In this document: positions 6,107 to 12,703 of the stretch, one piece after another | How the letters are laid out: every line of letters begins with the position of its first letter | How positions within the stretch are numbered: the stretch's first letter is position 1 | Source of the DNA: Marinospirillum sp. | Lineage (GTDB): Bacteria; Pseudomonadota; Gammaproteobacteria; Pseudomonadales; Halomonadaceae | Length of the DNA stretch: 18,375 nucleotides | Reading direction: 5' to 3' | Assembly: GCA_007119985.1 (NCBI GenBank) | Contig: SKOQ01000239.1 | Span: 1-18,375, forward strand | The notes under the pieces: generated by a model | What the model saw: the letters and a program-made list of their open reading frames with translations, nothing else | Told to the model about the DNA's origin: nothing | Databases searched by the model: none | Translations under genes and position numbers: made by a program

Positions 6107-6183
6107 GCTATTTTTGTGTCGCTCCTCCCCCTTGTGCAGTTATACTTAGTCGTTTGCTTGGTCTTTTTGCTTGAGGTGTGCTT

Positions 6184-8085
6184 GTGGATTATCCAACCCG
6201 TTTTGATGTTCTTGTCATCGGTGGTGGTCATGCTGGAACGGAGGCTGCTTTGGCTGCTGCTCGTATGGGCTGTCAAACCCTGCTCTTAACGCATAATGTT
6301 GAGACCCTGGGCCAGATGTCCTGTAACCCCGCGATTGGCGGCATAGGGAAAAGCCATCTCGTTCGTGAAGTCGATGCACTCGGTGGCGCGATGGCGATGG
6401 CAACCGATCAAGCGGGTATCCAGTTTCGCGTGCTGAATTCACGCAAAGGCCCTGCTGTGCGCGCCACACGGGCACAGGCTGATCGGATTCTTTACAAGGC
6501 CGCGATCCGCCATATTCTTGAAAACCAGCCTAACCTGTCGATCTTTCAACAGGCTGTGGATGATTTAATCATTGAAGGTGATCAAGTCGCTGGTGCGGTC
6601 ACGCAAGCTGGTATTCGTTTTTATGCCACCAGCGTGGTGCTGACTGCAGGAACTTTTCTTGGTGGATTGATTCATGTCGGCATGAATCATTATTCAGGTG
6701 GGCGTGCTGGAGATCCCCCCGCACAAGCCTTATCACACCGATTACGTGAACGACCCTTTCGTATTGGCCGCCTTAAAACCGGGACGCCACCGCGTATCGA
6801 TGCGCGCAGTGTCGATTTTTCTGTGATGGAAGCTCAACCGGGAGATCAGCCTCTGCCGGTCATGTCTTTTATGGGCTCAATCGAGCAACATCCTCAGCAG
6901 ATCAGTTGTTACATCACCCATACCAATGAGCGCACTCATGAGATCATTCGCCAGAATCTAGATCGCTCACCGATGTACTCAGGTGTCATCGAAGGCATTG
7001 GCCCGCGCTACTGCCCTTCGATCGAAGATAAGATTCATCGCTTTGCCGATAAATCCAGCCATCAGGTGTTTATTGAACCTGAAGGGCTGACCACGCATGA
7101 GCTTTACCCGAATGGCATTTCCACCTCTCTGCCCTTTGATGTTCAGCTGGATCTGGTGCGTAGTATTCGTGGTTTAGAGCAGGCGCATATTACGCGTCCT
7201 GGTTATGCCATCGAGTATGACTACTTTAATCCGCAGGATTTAAAAGCCAGTCTCGAAACCAAGTTGATTCATAACCTCTTCTTTGCGGGGCAGATTAACG
7301 GCACCACAGGGTATGAAGAGGCCGCCGCACAAGGGCTACTTGCGGGCACCAATGCTGCTTTGCGCGCGCAGGATAAAGAGGCCTGGAGTCTACGTCGCGA
7401 TGAGGCCTATCTTGGCGTTCTTGTGGATGATTTGATCACGCTAGGCACCAGCGAGCCTTATCGCATGTTCACCTCACGCGCTGAATATCGTTTACTGCTG
7501 CGTGAAGACAATGCGGATTTGCGCCTGACAGAACAAGGTCGTGCCTTGGGCTTGGTGGATGACCAGCGTTGGGCCGCTTTCGAGAAAAAGCGTGAAGCGA
7601 TCGAGGCTGAAAAAGCGCGTTTCAAAGCCACTTGGATTCAACCTAAAAGCGAGGCCGCTCAAGCTTTAGCCGCGCGACTCAGCCAGCCTTTAACGCGTGA
7701 ACATAGCTTGGAAGATCTACTGCGCCGCCCTGAGCTGGAGTATGCTGATCTGGCTCCTTGGGCTGTAGGCGATGCGGTTGAAGATCCTGCGGTACAAGAT
7801 CAAGTCCAAACTCAGATCAAATATGCTGGCTATATCGAGCGCCAAGCGCTAGAAATTGACAAGCTACGCAAAGAAGAGCAAACGCGTCTGCCTGCAGATT
7901 TGAATTATGCACAGGTAGATGGTTTATCAAACGAGATCAAGAATAAACTCATCCAGCATCAGCCAGAAACCCTCGGCCAAGCACGGCGGATTCCTGGTGT
8001 AACCCCAGCCGCTCTTTCGATGCTGTTGATTCATCTGAAAAAGCGTAGTCTTGCAGCCAACCATTCAGCTGAGTCTGCGCTATGA
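6184..8085 (+). CDS. mnmG: tRNA uridine-5-carboxymethylaminomethyl(34) synthesis enzyme MnmG
   Basis: MnmG (GidA) is the FAD enzyme that works with MnmE on the wobble uridine. The product is 633 residues from the chosen start. It shows the dinucleotide-binding GGGHAG at 13-18, the family signature ETLGQMSCNPAIGGIGKSH (GKGH in E. coli), the second conserved cysteine in GPRYCPSIEDK, and a C-terminal helical region that contacts MnmE and tRNA. I choose the GTG at 6184 because GAGG (6173-6176) is seven bases upstream; a GTG at 6178 is only one base from it and would add two residues. The stop overlaps the rsmG start in ATGA, so the two are translationally coupled. An exact DnaA box (7905-7913) lies near the 3' end. 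Family assignment is certain. Confidence 0.98.
   Translation: MDYPTRFDVLVIGGGHAGTEAALAAARMGCQTLLLTHNVETLGQMSCNPAIGGIGKSHLVREVDALGGAMAMATDQAGIQFRVLNSRKGPAVRATRAQADRILYKAAIRHILENQPNLSIFQQAVDDLIIEGDQVAGAVTQAGIRFYATSVVLTAGTFLGGLIHVGMNHYSGGRAGDPPAQALSHRLRERPFRIGRLKTGTPPRIDARSVDFSVMEAQPGDQPLPVMSFMGSIEQHPQQISCYITHTNERTHEIIRQNLDRSPMYSGVIEGIGPRYCPSIEDKIHRFADKSSHQVFIEPEGLTTHELYPNGISTSLPFDVQLDLVRSIRGLEQAHITRPGYAIEYDYFNPQDLKASLETKLIHNLFFAGQINGTTGYEEAAAQGLLAGTNAALRAQDKEAWSLRRDEAYLGVLVDDLITLGTSEPYRMFTSRAEYRLLLREDNADLRLTEQGRALGLVDDQRWAAFEKKREAIEAEKARFKATWIQPKSEAAQALAARLSQPLTREHSLEDLLRRPELEYADLAPWAVGDAVEDPAVQDQVQTQIKYAGYIERQALEIDKLRKEEQTRLPADLNYAQVDGLSNEIKNKLIQHQPETLGQARRIPGVTPAALSMLLIHLKKRSLAANHSAESAL
7905..7913 (+). 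promoter_or_regulatory. DnaA box inside mnmG
   Basis: Exact TTATGCACA within the C-terminal coding part of mnmG. It is one of four exact boxes found inside coding sequence; functional status is unknown. Confidence 0.4.
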
Positions 8086-8729
8086 AGGCTTTCAATCAAG
8101 ACCTACTGCGGCAGCAGCTGGCACAAGGCATGATTGATCTTCAGCAAGAAGTCAGTGATCAGCAGCTCGATCAGCTGATCAGTTATCTTGCCCTCTTGTC
8201 GAAATGGAACCAAGCCTATAACCTCACGGCAGTGCGTGATCCACAGGAAATGGTGGTACGGCATCTGCTGGATAGTTTAAGTTTGCTGCCGTATATCCAG
8301 CCCAAAGAATTGCTGGATGTCGGCTCAGGCGCCGGCTTACCCTCGATTCCGATTGCGATTATGCGCCCAGACTTACAAGTCAGGTCGGTGGATTCAAACG
8401 GCAAAAAAGTGCGCTTTCAAGTGCAAGTCAAAGCCGCCTTAAAGCTTGATCACTTTGATGTGACACAAGTGCGAGTCGAGCAGCATCAACCGCAGGCTAA
8501 AAGCCCTCAGATTGTGAGTCGTGCTTTTGCTAGCTTGCAAGATTTTATTCAGTGGACAGAAGCGCTGGCGACTGAGAATGCACGCTGGTTAGCCATGAAA
8601 GGCCAGTGGCCAGAAGATGAATTGGCTGCCTTACCGGCCGGCTTTCAACTTGCAGAGTCACATCTCCTGCAGGTACCGGGTGAAAGCGCGCAAAGGCATC
8701 TGTTGATTATTCAGAGGCAAACAACTTAA
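8082..8729 (+). CDS. rsmG: 16S rRNA (guanine-527-N7)-methyltransferase RsmG
   Basis: RsmG (GidB) uses S-adenosylmethionine to methylate N7 of G527 in 16S rRNA; its loss gives low-level streptomycin resistance in several bacteria. The 215-residue product has the N-terminal helical part with KWNQAYNLTAV and RHLLDSLSLL, the SAM-binding loop DVGSGAGLP at 79-87, and the conserved SRAFASL and MKGQWPEDE segments, all typical of the family. The residue after GLP is S where E. coli has G. Length is near that of E. coli RsmG (207). The ATG overlaps the mnmG stop by four bases and parA begins 11 bases after its stop, so mnmG-rsmG-parA-parB looks like one transcription unit. Confidence 0.97.
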   Translation: MKAFNQDLLRQQLAQGMIDLQQEVSDQQLDQLISYLALLSKWNQAYNLTAVRDPQEMVVRHLLDSLSLLPYIQPKELLDVGSGAGLPSIPIAIMRPDLQVRSVDSNGKKVRFQVQVKAALKLDHFDVTQVRVEQHQPQAKSPQIVSRAFASLQDFIQWTEALATENARWLAMKGQWPEDELAALPAGFQLAESHLLQVPGESAQRHLLIIQRQTT

Positions 8730-8740
8730 AGGATCAAGCT

Positions 8741-9514
8741 GTGACGCAGATTTTTGCCGTAACCAACCAGAAGGGGGGTGTGGGTAAAACAACCACCTGT
8801 ATCAACCTAGCCGCTTCACTTGTGGCGACCAAGCGCAAGGTCTTGCTGGTGGATATGGATCCACAAGGTCATGCAACACTCGGCAGTGGTGTGGATAAAA
8901 AATCGCTCCAGCATTCCCTTTACGATGTGCTTTTGGGAGAGGTTGAAGCCAGTGCGGCAAGGTTGACGACAGACCCAGCAGGCTATGATCTGTTACCGGC
9001 GAATGTCGATCTTGCCGGTGCAGAAATCGCATTGATTGATCAGCCCCAGCGCGAACGGCGTCTTAGCCAAGCCTTGGCAAGCATCGAAGCCCAGTATGAT
9101 TTTATTTTGATCGACTGCCCCCCCTCTTTGAACCTACTCACCTTAAATGCACTGACCGCGGCCCGAGGTGTTTTGGTGCCTGTGCAATGTGAATTCTATG
9201 CGCTTGAAGGCCTCGCCTCTCTGATGGAAACCTTGGAACGTGTGGCGCAATCAGTAAATCCTGGTTTACAAATCGCCGGCATCCTGCGCACCATGTATGA
9301 TCCACGCAATAGCCTCACAAAAGATGTCTCTGCACAGTTAATTGAGCACTTTGAGCAGCGTGTGTTAGGTACGGTGATTCCGCGTAATATTCGCCTTGCC
9401 GAAGCACCGAGCTATGGTCTTCCTGTGTTGAGCTATGATCCCAAATCCAAAGGGAGCCTCGCCTATTTAGCTTTGGCGGGTGAGCTGCTGCGAAAATCAG
9501 CCAAAGCCAGCTGA
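8741..9514 (+). CDS. parA: Chromosome partitioning ATPase ParA (Soj)
   Basis: ParA is a deviant-Walker ATPase that binds the nucleoid non-specifically as an ATP dimer and moves ParB-bound origin DNA during segregation. The 257-residue product starts with a ParA-type Walker motif KGGVGKTT at 11-18, followed by DMDPQGHAT (from 38) and the Walker B segment FILIDCPPSLNLL. It lacks the N-terminal helix-turn-helix of type Ia plasmid ParA, which marks it as the chromosomal Soj type. The GTG start has AAGGA seven bases upstream. parB follows after 48 bases. An exact DnaA box (8890-8898) lies inside the gene; in B. subtilis Soj acts on DnaA, but no such link can be read from this sequence. Confidence 0.97.
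   Translation: MTQIFAVTNQKGGVGKTTTCINLAASLVATKRKVLLVDMDPQGHATLGSGVDKKSLQHSLYDVLLGEVEASAARLTTDPAGYDLLPANVDLAGAEIALIDQPQRERRLSQALASIEAQYDFILIDCPPSLNLLTLNALTAARGVLVPVQCEFYALEGLASLMETLERVAQSVNPGLQIAGILRTMYDPRNSLTKDVSAQLIEHFEQRVLGTVIPRNIRLAEAPSYGLPVLSYDPKSKGSLAYLALAGELLRKSAKAS
8890..8898 (-). promoter_or_regulatory. DnaA box inside parA
   Basis: Exact minus-strand TTATCCACA in the parA coding sequence. It is the last exact box in the window; none was found in the remaining 9.4 kb. Confidence 0.4.
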
Positions 9515-9562
9515 AAAAGCGGCTGATCGTTTAACTTCTTCATAAAAAGGTCACTTTGATAG

Positions 9563-10429
9563 ATGAATATGGCAAAGAAACGTGGGCTGGGTCGTGGCTT
9601 GGATGCCTTACTGGGTGCGGCCAAGTCGCCCGAAGTGCCTTTAGCCACCATGCCACAAGAGCAGCTGGTTCAGCTCCCCATTGAATTTTTACAGCCGGGA
9701 CAATATCAGCCACGGCGGGATATGCATAGCGAAGCCCTAGAAGAACTGGCCGCTTCGATCCGCCAACAAGGCATTATGCAGCCCATTCTTGTGCGCCGCC
9801 TGGGTGTCGATCGTTACGAGATTATTGCTGGAGAGAGACGCTGGCGTGCAGCTCAGCTCGCGGAGTTGGAAAAAGTCCCTTGTCTTATCCGCGAAGCCGA
9901 TGATCGTGATGTCGTGGCTCTGGCCCTGATTGAGAATTTACAAAGAGAAGATTTAAATCCGATTGAAGAAGCCATTGCACTGCAGAGGCTGCAAAAAGAA
10001 TTCAGTTTGACGCAGCAACAAGTCGCCGAAGCGGTGGGAAAATCTCGCAGCGCGATCAGTAATCTACTGCGCTTGCTGCAGCTGCATCCAGAAGTTCGGC
10101 TCTTGCTAGAGCATGGTGATTTAGAAATGGGGCATGCCCGTGCGCTGCTCAGCCTTGAACCTCAAGATCAGTGCCAAGCGGCACGTCAGGTGGTCGCACA
10201 GGGACTTTCTGTGCGCCAGACAGAAAGCCTAGTGAAAAAATGGGCGCAACCTCAGATTGCCATGCCGCAGAAAAAAGATCCGGATATTCAGCGGCTAGAG
10301 CAAAAACTGCAGGATTTGATTGGCGCCCCCGTCAAGATTCGCCATTCTGCGAAGGGAAAAGGGCGTTTAGAGATTGGCTACTCCAGCTTGGATGAGCTGG
10401 ATGGGATACTCAATCGGTGGAGAAGTTAA
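9563..10429 (+). CDS. parB: Chromosome partitioning protein ParB
   Basis: ParB binds parS sites, spreads as a CTP-dependent sliding clamp and stimulates ParA ATPase. The 288-residue product has the N-terminal ParA-activating stretch KKRGLGRGLDALLG, the ParB/Srx domain with the CTP-binding motif GERRWRA at 90-96 and ENLQRE at 124-129, a helix-turn-helix around 149-170 (LTQQQVAEAVGKSRSAISNL), and a C-terminal dimerisation domain. The ATG at 9563 is used; an in-frame ATG at 9569 would remove two residues. The only Shine-Dalgarno-like AAGG is 12 bases from the first ATG, so the start is slightly uncertain. No full parS palindrome (consensus TGTTTCACGTGAAACA) was seen in the window. The gene probably ends the mnmG-rsmG-parAB unit. 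Confidence 0.97.
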   Translation: MNMAKKRGLGRGLDALLGAAKSPEVPLATMPQEQLVQLPIEFLQPGQYQPRRDMHSEALEELAASIRQQGIMQPILVRRLGVDRYEIIAGERRWRAAQLAELEKVPCLIREADDRDVVALALIENLQREDLNPIEEAIALQRLQKEFSLTQQQVAEAVGKSRSAISNLLRLLQLHPEVRLLLEHGDLEMGHARALLSLEPQDQCQAARQVVAQGLSVRQTESLVKKWAQPQIAMPQKKDPDIQRLEQKLQDLIGAPVKIRHSAKGKGRLEIGYSSLDELDGILNRWRS

Positions 10430-10450
10430 GCTCGGCCAAGTAGCAAAATG

Positions 10451-10462
10451 ACAAGATCTTGT
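10451..10462. repeat. 12-base perfect palindrome between parB and atpI
   Basis: ACAAGATCTTGT is a perfect dyad, flanked more widely by CCAAG (10436-10440) and CTTGG (10465-10469). It lies about 40 bases upstream of the atp promoter -35. No T-run follows closely, so it is a poor terminator; it could be an operator or a weak transcript end for parB. Confidence 0.45.
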
Positions 10463-10500
10463 ACCTTGGTCTTATTTGACTCAACAGACAGCGCTTGTTG

Positions 10501-10529
10501 TTGAACAGAGATAGCGAAATCTCTATAAT
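10501..10529 (+). promoter_or_regulatory. Promoter of the ATP synthase operon
   Basis: A perfect -10 TATAAT (10524-10529) lies 17 bases after TTGAAC (10501-10506), which matches four of six -35 bases. It is placed 58 bases before the atpI start in a 158-base gap, the expected place for the operon promoter. The spacer is largely an inverted repeat, AGAGAT (10507-10512) and ATCTCT (10519-10524), which could bind a regulator or be chance. Confidence 0.75.
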
Positions 10530-10587
10530 CCAAGCCCTGTTAAGCGTGGCTGTCTACAATTTCAGTGTCCTAGAAGGTAAGAAAAAT

Positions 10588-10956
10588 ATGGCTGCTGTTC
10601 CCTTGCCGCCTTTTAGAAAGCTGATTGCAGGACAAGTTCTTGTTGCAAGCCTCGTCGTGATTGGGGCTGAGTGGTTTTGGCCTGGGACTGGCCTCTCCGC
10701 ATTCTGGGGTGGCGTCATCGCCATAGTGCCCCAGATTTTTTTTGCCCTGCTGGTGTTCAGACATCGAGGAGCAAGGAAAGTGCAGCAAGCGGTGCAGTTG
10801 CTTTTGCTCGGTGCCGCCGTGAAGTTTGGTTTGACGTTTGCATTATTCGTCGTGGTTTTTGCGCTAGTGCAACCTTCAAACCCTATTTCCCTATTATGTG
10901 CTTACATCGCAGTGATCTCGGTCCATTGGTTAGCACCAACGCTAATGCGATCCTGA
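10588..10956 (+). CDS. atpI: ATP synthase protein I
   Basis: AtpI is a small membrane protein that assists assembly of the c-ring and is not a structural subunit; in many bacteria it is dispensable. The 122-residue product has four hydrophobic segments (about 12-30, 36-53, 68-90 and 98-116) and GTGLSAFWGGVIAIVPQIFF, characteristic of the AtpI/UncI family. The ATG at 10588 is chosen because GAAGG lies ten bases before it and the protein then matches the family length (126 in E. coli). A longer in-frame start at TTG 10495 would place the promoter -10 inside the coding sequence. It is the first gene of the atp operon, 27 bases before atpB. Confidence 0.92.
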   Translation: MAAVPLPPFRKLIAGQVLVASLVVIGAEWFWPGTGLSAFWGGVIAIVPQIFFALLVFRHRGARKVQQAVQLLLLGAAVKFGLTFALFVVVFALVQPSNPISLLCAYIAVISVHWLAPTLMRS

Positions 10957-10983
10957 TCCTGCACTAACAGATCGAGGCTGATC

Positions 10984-11820
10984 ATGGCAGATACACCTGT
11001 AGAATACATACAGCACCACTTGTCAAACCTGACATTTGGAAAACACCCTGAGCATGGTTGGATGCTGGCAGAAAAAAGCAGTCAAGCTGCTGAGATGGGT
11101 TTTTGGGCCATTCATGTCGATACCATGCTTTGGTCTATCCTGATGGGTGTTCTTTTTTTGGCAGTGTTCAAAAAAGCAGCTAATGTTGCCACATCAGGTG
11201 TGCCGGGTGGCTTGCAAAATTTTGTTGAGATGTGTTTTGAATTTGTCGAAAACATGGTCAAACAAACCTTCCACGGCCGTAATCCCATCATTGCTCCGCT
11301 GGCACTGACGATTTTTGTATGGATTTTCTTGATGAACAGTCTCAAGTGGTTGCCTGTGGACTGGATTCCTGAGTTGGCGATGGCCACCGGCCTAGTGAAC
11401 TACTTCAAAATTGTGCCAACAGCGGATCCTAATGCGACCTTTGGTTTGTCTTTGGGTGTGTTCTTCTTAATTATTTTCTACAGTATCAAGGTCAAGGGTG
11501 GATTAGGCTTTGTGAAAGAACTGTCTTTCACGCCGTTTAATCACTGGCTGTTTATCCCCTTCAATCTGTTCCTTGAAGTGCTTGGTTTGCTGACTAAACC
11601 TGTTACGCTTGCCTTGCGTTTGTTTGGTAATATGTACGCAGGTGAGGTGGTCTTTATCCTGATTGCGCTGACTTTTGGTGCAGGTTGGGTTATGGCTATT
11701 CTCGGCGTCGGCATGCAGTGGGTATGGGCTGTATTCCACCTGCTGGTTATTCCTTTGCAAGCCTTCATCTTCATGGTGCTGACGATTGTTTATCTCAGCG
11801 CAGCCCACGAAGATCATTGA
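10984..11820 (+). CDS. atpB: ATP synthase Fo subunit a
   Basis: Subunit a forms the two half-channels that carry protons to and from the c-ring in the inner membrane. The 278-residue product has several long hydrophobic segments and the essential arginine in TLALRLFGNMYAGE at residue 212 (E. coli R210), plus the conserved glutamine of VIPLQAFIF at 259. An N-terminal hydrophilic stretch of about 40 residues precedes the first membrane segment, as usual. The ATG has GAGG six bases upstream. A strong hairpin with a T-run follows the stop before atpE. Length is close to E. coli (271). Confidence 0.98.
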   Translation: MADTPVEYIQHHLSNLTFGKHPEHGWMLAEKSSQAAEMGFWAIHVDTMLWSILMGVLFLAVFKKAANVATSGVPGGLQNFVEMCFEFVENMVKQTFHGRNPIIAPLALTIFVWIFLMNSLKWLPVDWIPELAMATGLVNYFKIVPTADPNATFGLSLGVFFLIIFYSIKVKGGLGFVKELSFTPFNHWLFIPFNLFLEVLGLLTKPVTLALRLFGNMYAGEVVFILIALTFGAGWVMAILGVGMQWVWAVFHLLVIPLQAFIFMVLTIVYLSAAHEDH

Positions 11821-11827
11821 TTTTGTC

Positions 11828-11864
11828 GCCTTTCATCCTATGAGTGGATGAAAGGCCAGTTTTT
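11828..11864 (+). other. Intercistronic hairpin with T-run between atpB and atpE
   Basis: GCCTTTCATCC (11828-11838) pairs perfectly with GGATGAAAGGC (11846-11856) around a 7-base loop; after CAG comes TTTTT (11860-11864). It resembles an intrinsic terminator or attenuator inside the operon, though the T-run starts three bases after the stem. It may give partial termination, or mark an RNA processing or stabilising site before the highly expressed c-subunit gene. Confidence 0.7.
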
Positions 11865-11910
11865 AGCAGTAAATTTCAACCTCAACCAACCTTAAAGTTA
11901 GGAGTAACAC

Positions 11911-12138
11911 ATGGAACTCGTCATTCTTGCAGCTGCAATCATTATCAGTACTGCCGCCCTGGCAACTGGTTTCGGTTTTGCCATCTTAGGAGGCAAGTTG
12001 TTAGAGTCAACAGCGCGTCAGCCTGAGCTGGGCGCACAGCTGCAAACTAAAACCTTCATCATGGCTGGTCTGTTAGACGCCGTACCCATGATCGGTGTTG
12101 GTATTGCAATGTACCTGATCTTCGTAGTGGCCGGTTAA
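11911..12138 (+). CDS. atpE: ATP synthase Fo subunit c
   Basis: Subunit c is the hairpin protein whose oligomeric ring rotates as protons bind and leave. The 75-residue product has two membrane helices joined by the polar loop ARQPEL (35-40; R36, Q37 and P38 match E. coli R41, Q42, P43). The proton-carrying carboxylate is D56 in GLLDAVPMIGVG (E. coli D61). The residues after D56 are A-V rather than the Na+-type ligand set, so protons are the likely ion. Helix 1 reads ATGFGFAILGG where E. coli has GAAIGIGILGG; T19 aligns with E. coli A24, which lies near D61. A strong Shine-Dalgarno (AGGAG, six bases before ATG) and an unstructured AU-rich leader fit the high synthesis needed for a multi-copy subunit. 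Hairpins flank the gene on both sides. Confidence 0.98.
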   Translation: MELVILAAAIIISTAALATGFGFAILGGKLLESTARQPELGAQLQTKTFIMAGLLDAVPMIGVGIAMYLIFVVAG

Positions 12139-12151
12139 GGTTGATTCAGTT

Positions 12152-12177
12152 TAAGGTCGATCGTCTGATCGGCCTTA
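12152..12177 (+). other. Intercistronic hairpin between atpE and atpF
   Basis: TAAGGTCGATC (12152-12162) pairs with GATCGGCCTTA (12167-12177) over 11 base pairs including one U-G, with a 4-base loop. No T-run follows, so it is not a terminator. It lies 13 bases after the atpE stop and could protect the atpE 3' end from exonucleases. Confidence 0.7.
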
Positions 12178-12220
12178 GCCGTATTCAACACCGCAACGAA
12201 AAGGCAAAAGGTACAGCGCT

Positions 12221-12691
12221 ATGAATATGAATATGACCATTTTCGGTCAGTCTATAGCTTTTGCAGTCTTTGTCTGGTTTTGTATGCAATATGTATGGCC
12301 ACCGATTTCTGCGGCCATGCGTGAACGCCAGAAGAAAATTGCTGAAGGTCTGGATTCAGCGAGCCGCGCTCAGCGCGACTTAGAATTGGCGCAAGAAAAA
12401 GCCACTGAGAGTCTGCGTGAAGCCAAAGATCAGGCTGCTCAGATTCTTGAACAGGCGAACAAACGCGCTAGTTTGATGATCGAAGAAGCCAAAGAGCAAG
12501 CTCGTGCTGAAGGCGAACGTCTCATTGAAGCCGCTAAAGCAGAAATTAGCCAAGAGATTAATCGTGCTAAGGATGAGCTGCGTGATCAGATTTCTCACCT
12601 GATTGTTCAGGGCGCAGAGCAGATTCTTGAAAGCTCTGTAGATGAGAAGGCGCACGGCGAGCTAGTCAACAAACTCGCTCAACAACTCTAA
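12221..12691 (+). CDS. atpF: ATP synthase Fo subunit b
   Basis: Subunit b dimerises to form the peripheral stalk that holds F1 against the rotating ring. The 156-residue product (same length as E. coli) has a single N-terminal membrane helix (about 5-25, FGQSIAFAVFVWFCMQYVWPP), then a long, highly charged alpha-helical region rich in A, E, K, Q and R that forms the right-handed coiled coil. The first ATG (12221) is preceded by AAAGG at nine bases and aligns with the E. coli start; two further in-frame ATGs lie at residues 3 and 5. atpH follows after 12 bases. Confidence 0.97.
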   Translation: MNMNMTIFGQSIAFAVFVWFCMQYVWPPISAAMRERQKKIAEGLDSASRAQRDLELAQEKATESLREAKDQAAQILEQANKRASLMIEEAKEQARAEGERLIEAAKAEISQEINRAKDELRDQISHLIVQGAEQILESSVDEKAHGELVNKLAQQL

Positions 12692-12703
12692 GCGAGGTGT
12701 TTG

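Larger units (their letters stand above)
5733..6183. other. 451-base origin-like gap between mnmE and mnmG
   Basis: No credible gene lies here. From left to right it holds a likely terminator for mnmE (5777-5808), an inverted repeat AACCTA-N8-TAGGTT (5859-5878), a one-mismatch DnaA box TTACCCACA on the minus strand (5903-5911), an exact box at 5921-5929 within a perfect inverted repeat, an exact box at 6020-6028 followed by a one-mismatch box at 6033-6041, TAA-type triplet repeats, and a possible mnmG promoter. A box-rich AT-rich region just upstream of gidA (mnmG) is where E. coli oriC lies. Here it coexists with a Pseudomonas-type region next to dnaA. Its function as an origin or as a DnaA-titrating site is inference. 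Confidence 0.6.

Noticed and set aside
6016..6289. Short open frames on both strands across the triplet repeat before mnmG
   Set aside because: The translations are low-complexity products of AT-rich repeats or shadows of the mnmG N-terminus.
10495..10587. 31-residue N-terminal extension of AtpI from TTG 10495
   Set aside because: It would be translated across the -10 of the best promoter, so it would precede the transcription start. The ATG at 10588 has a ribosome-binding site and the family length.
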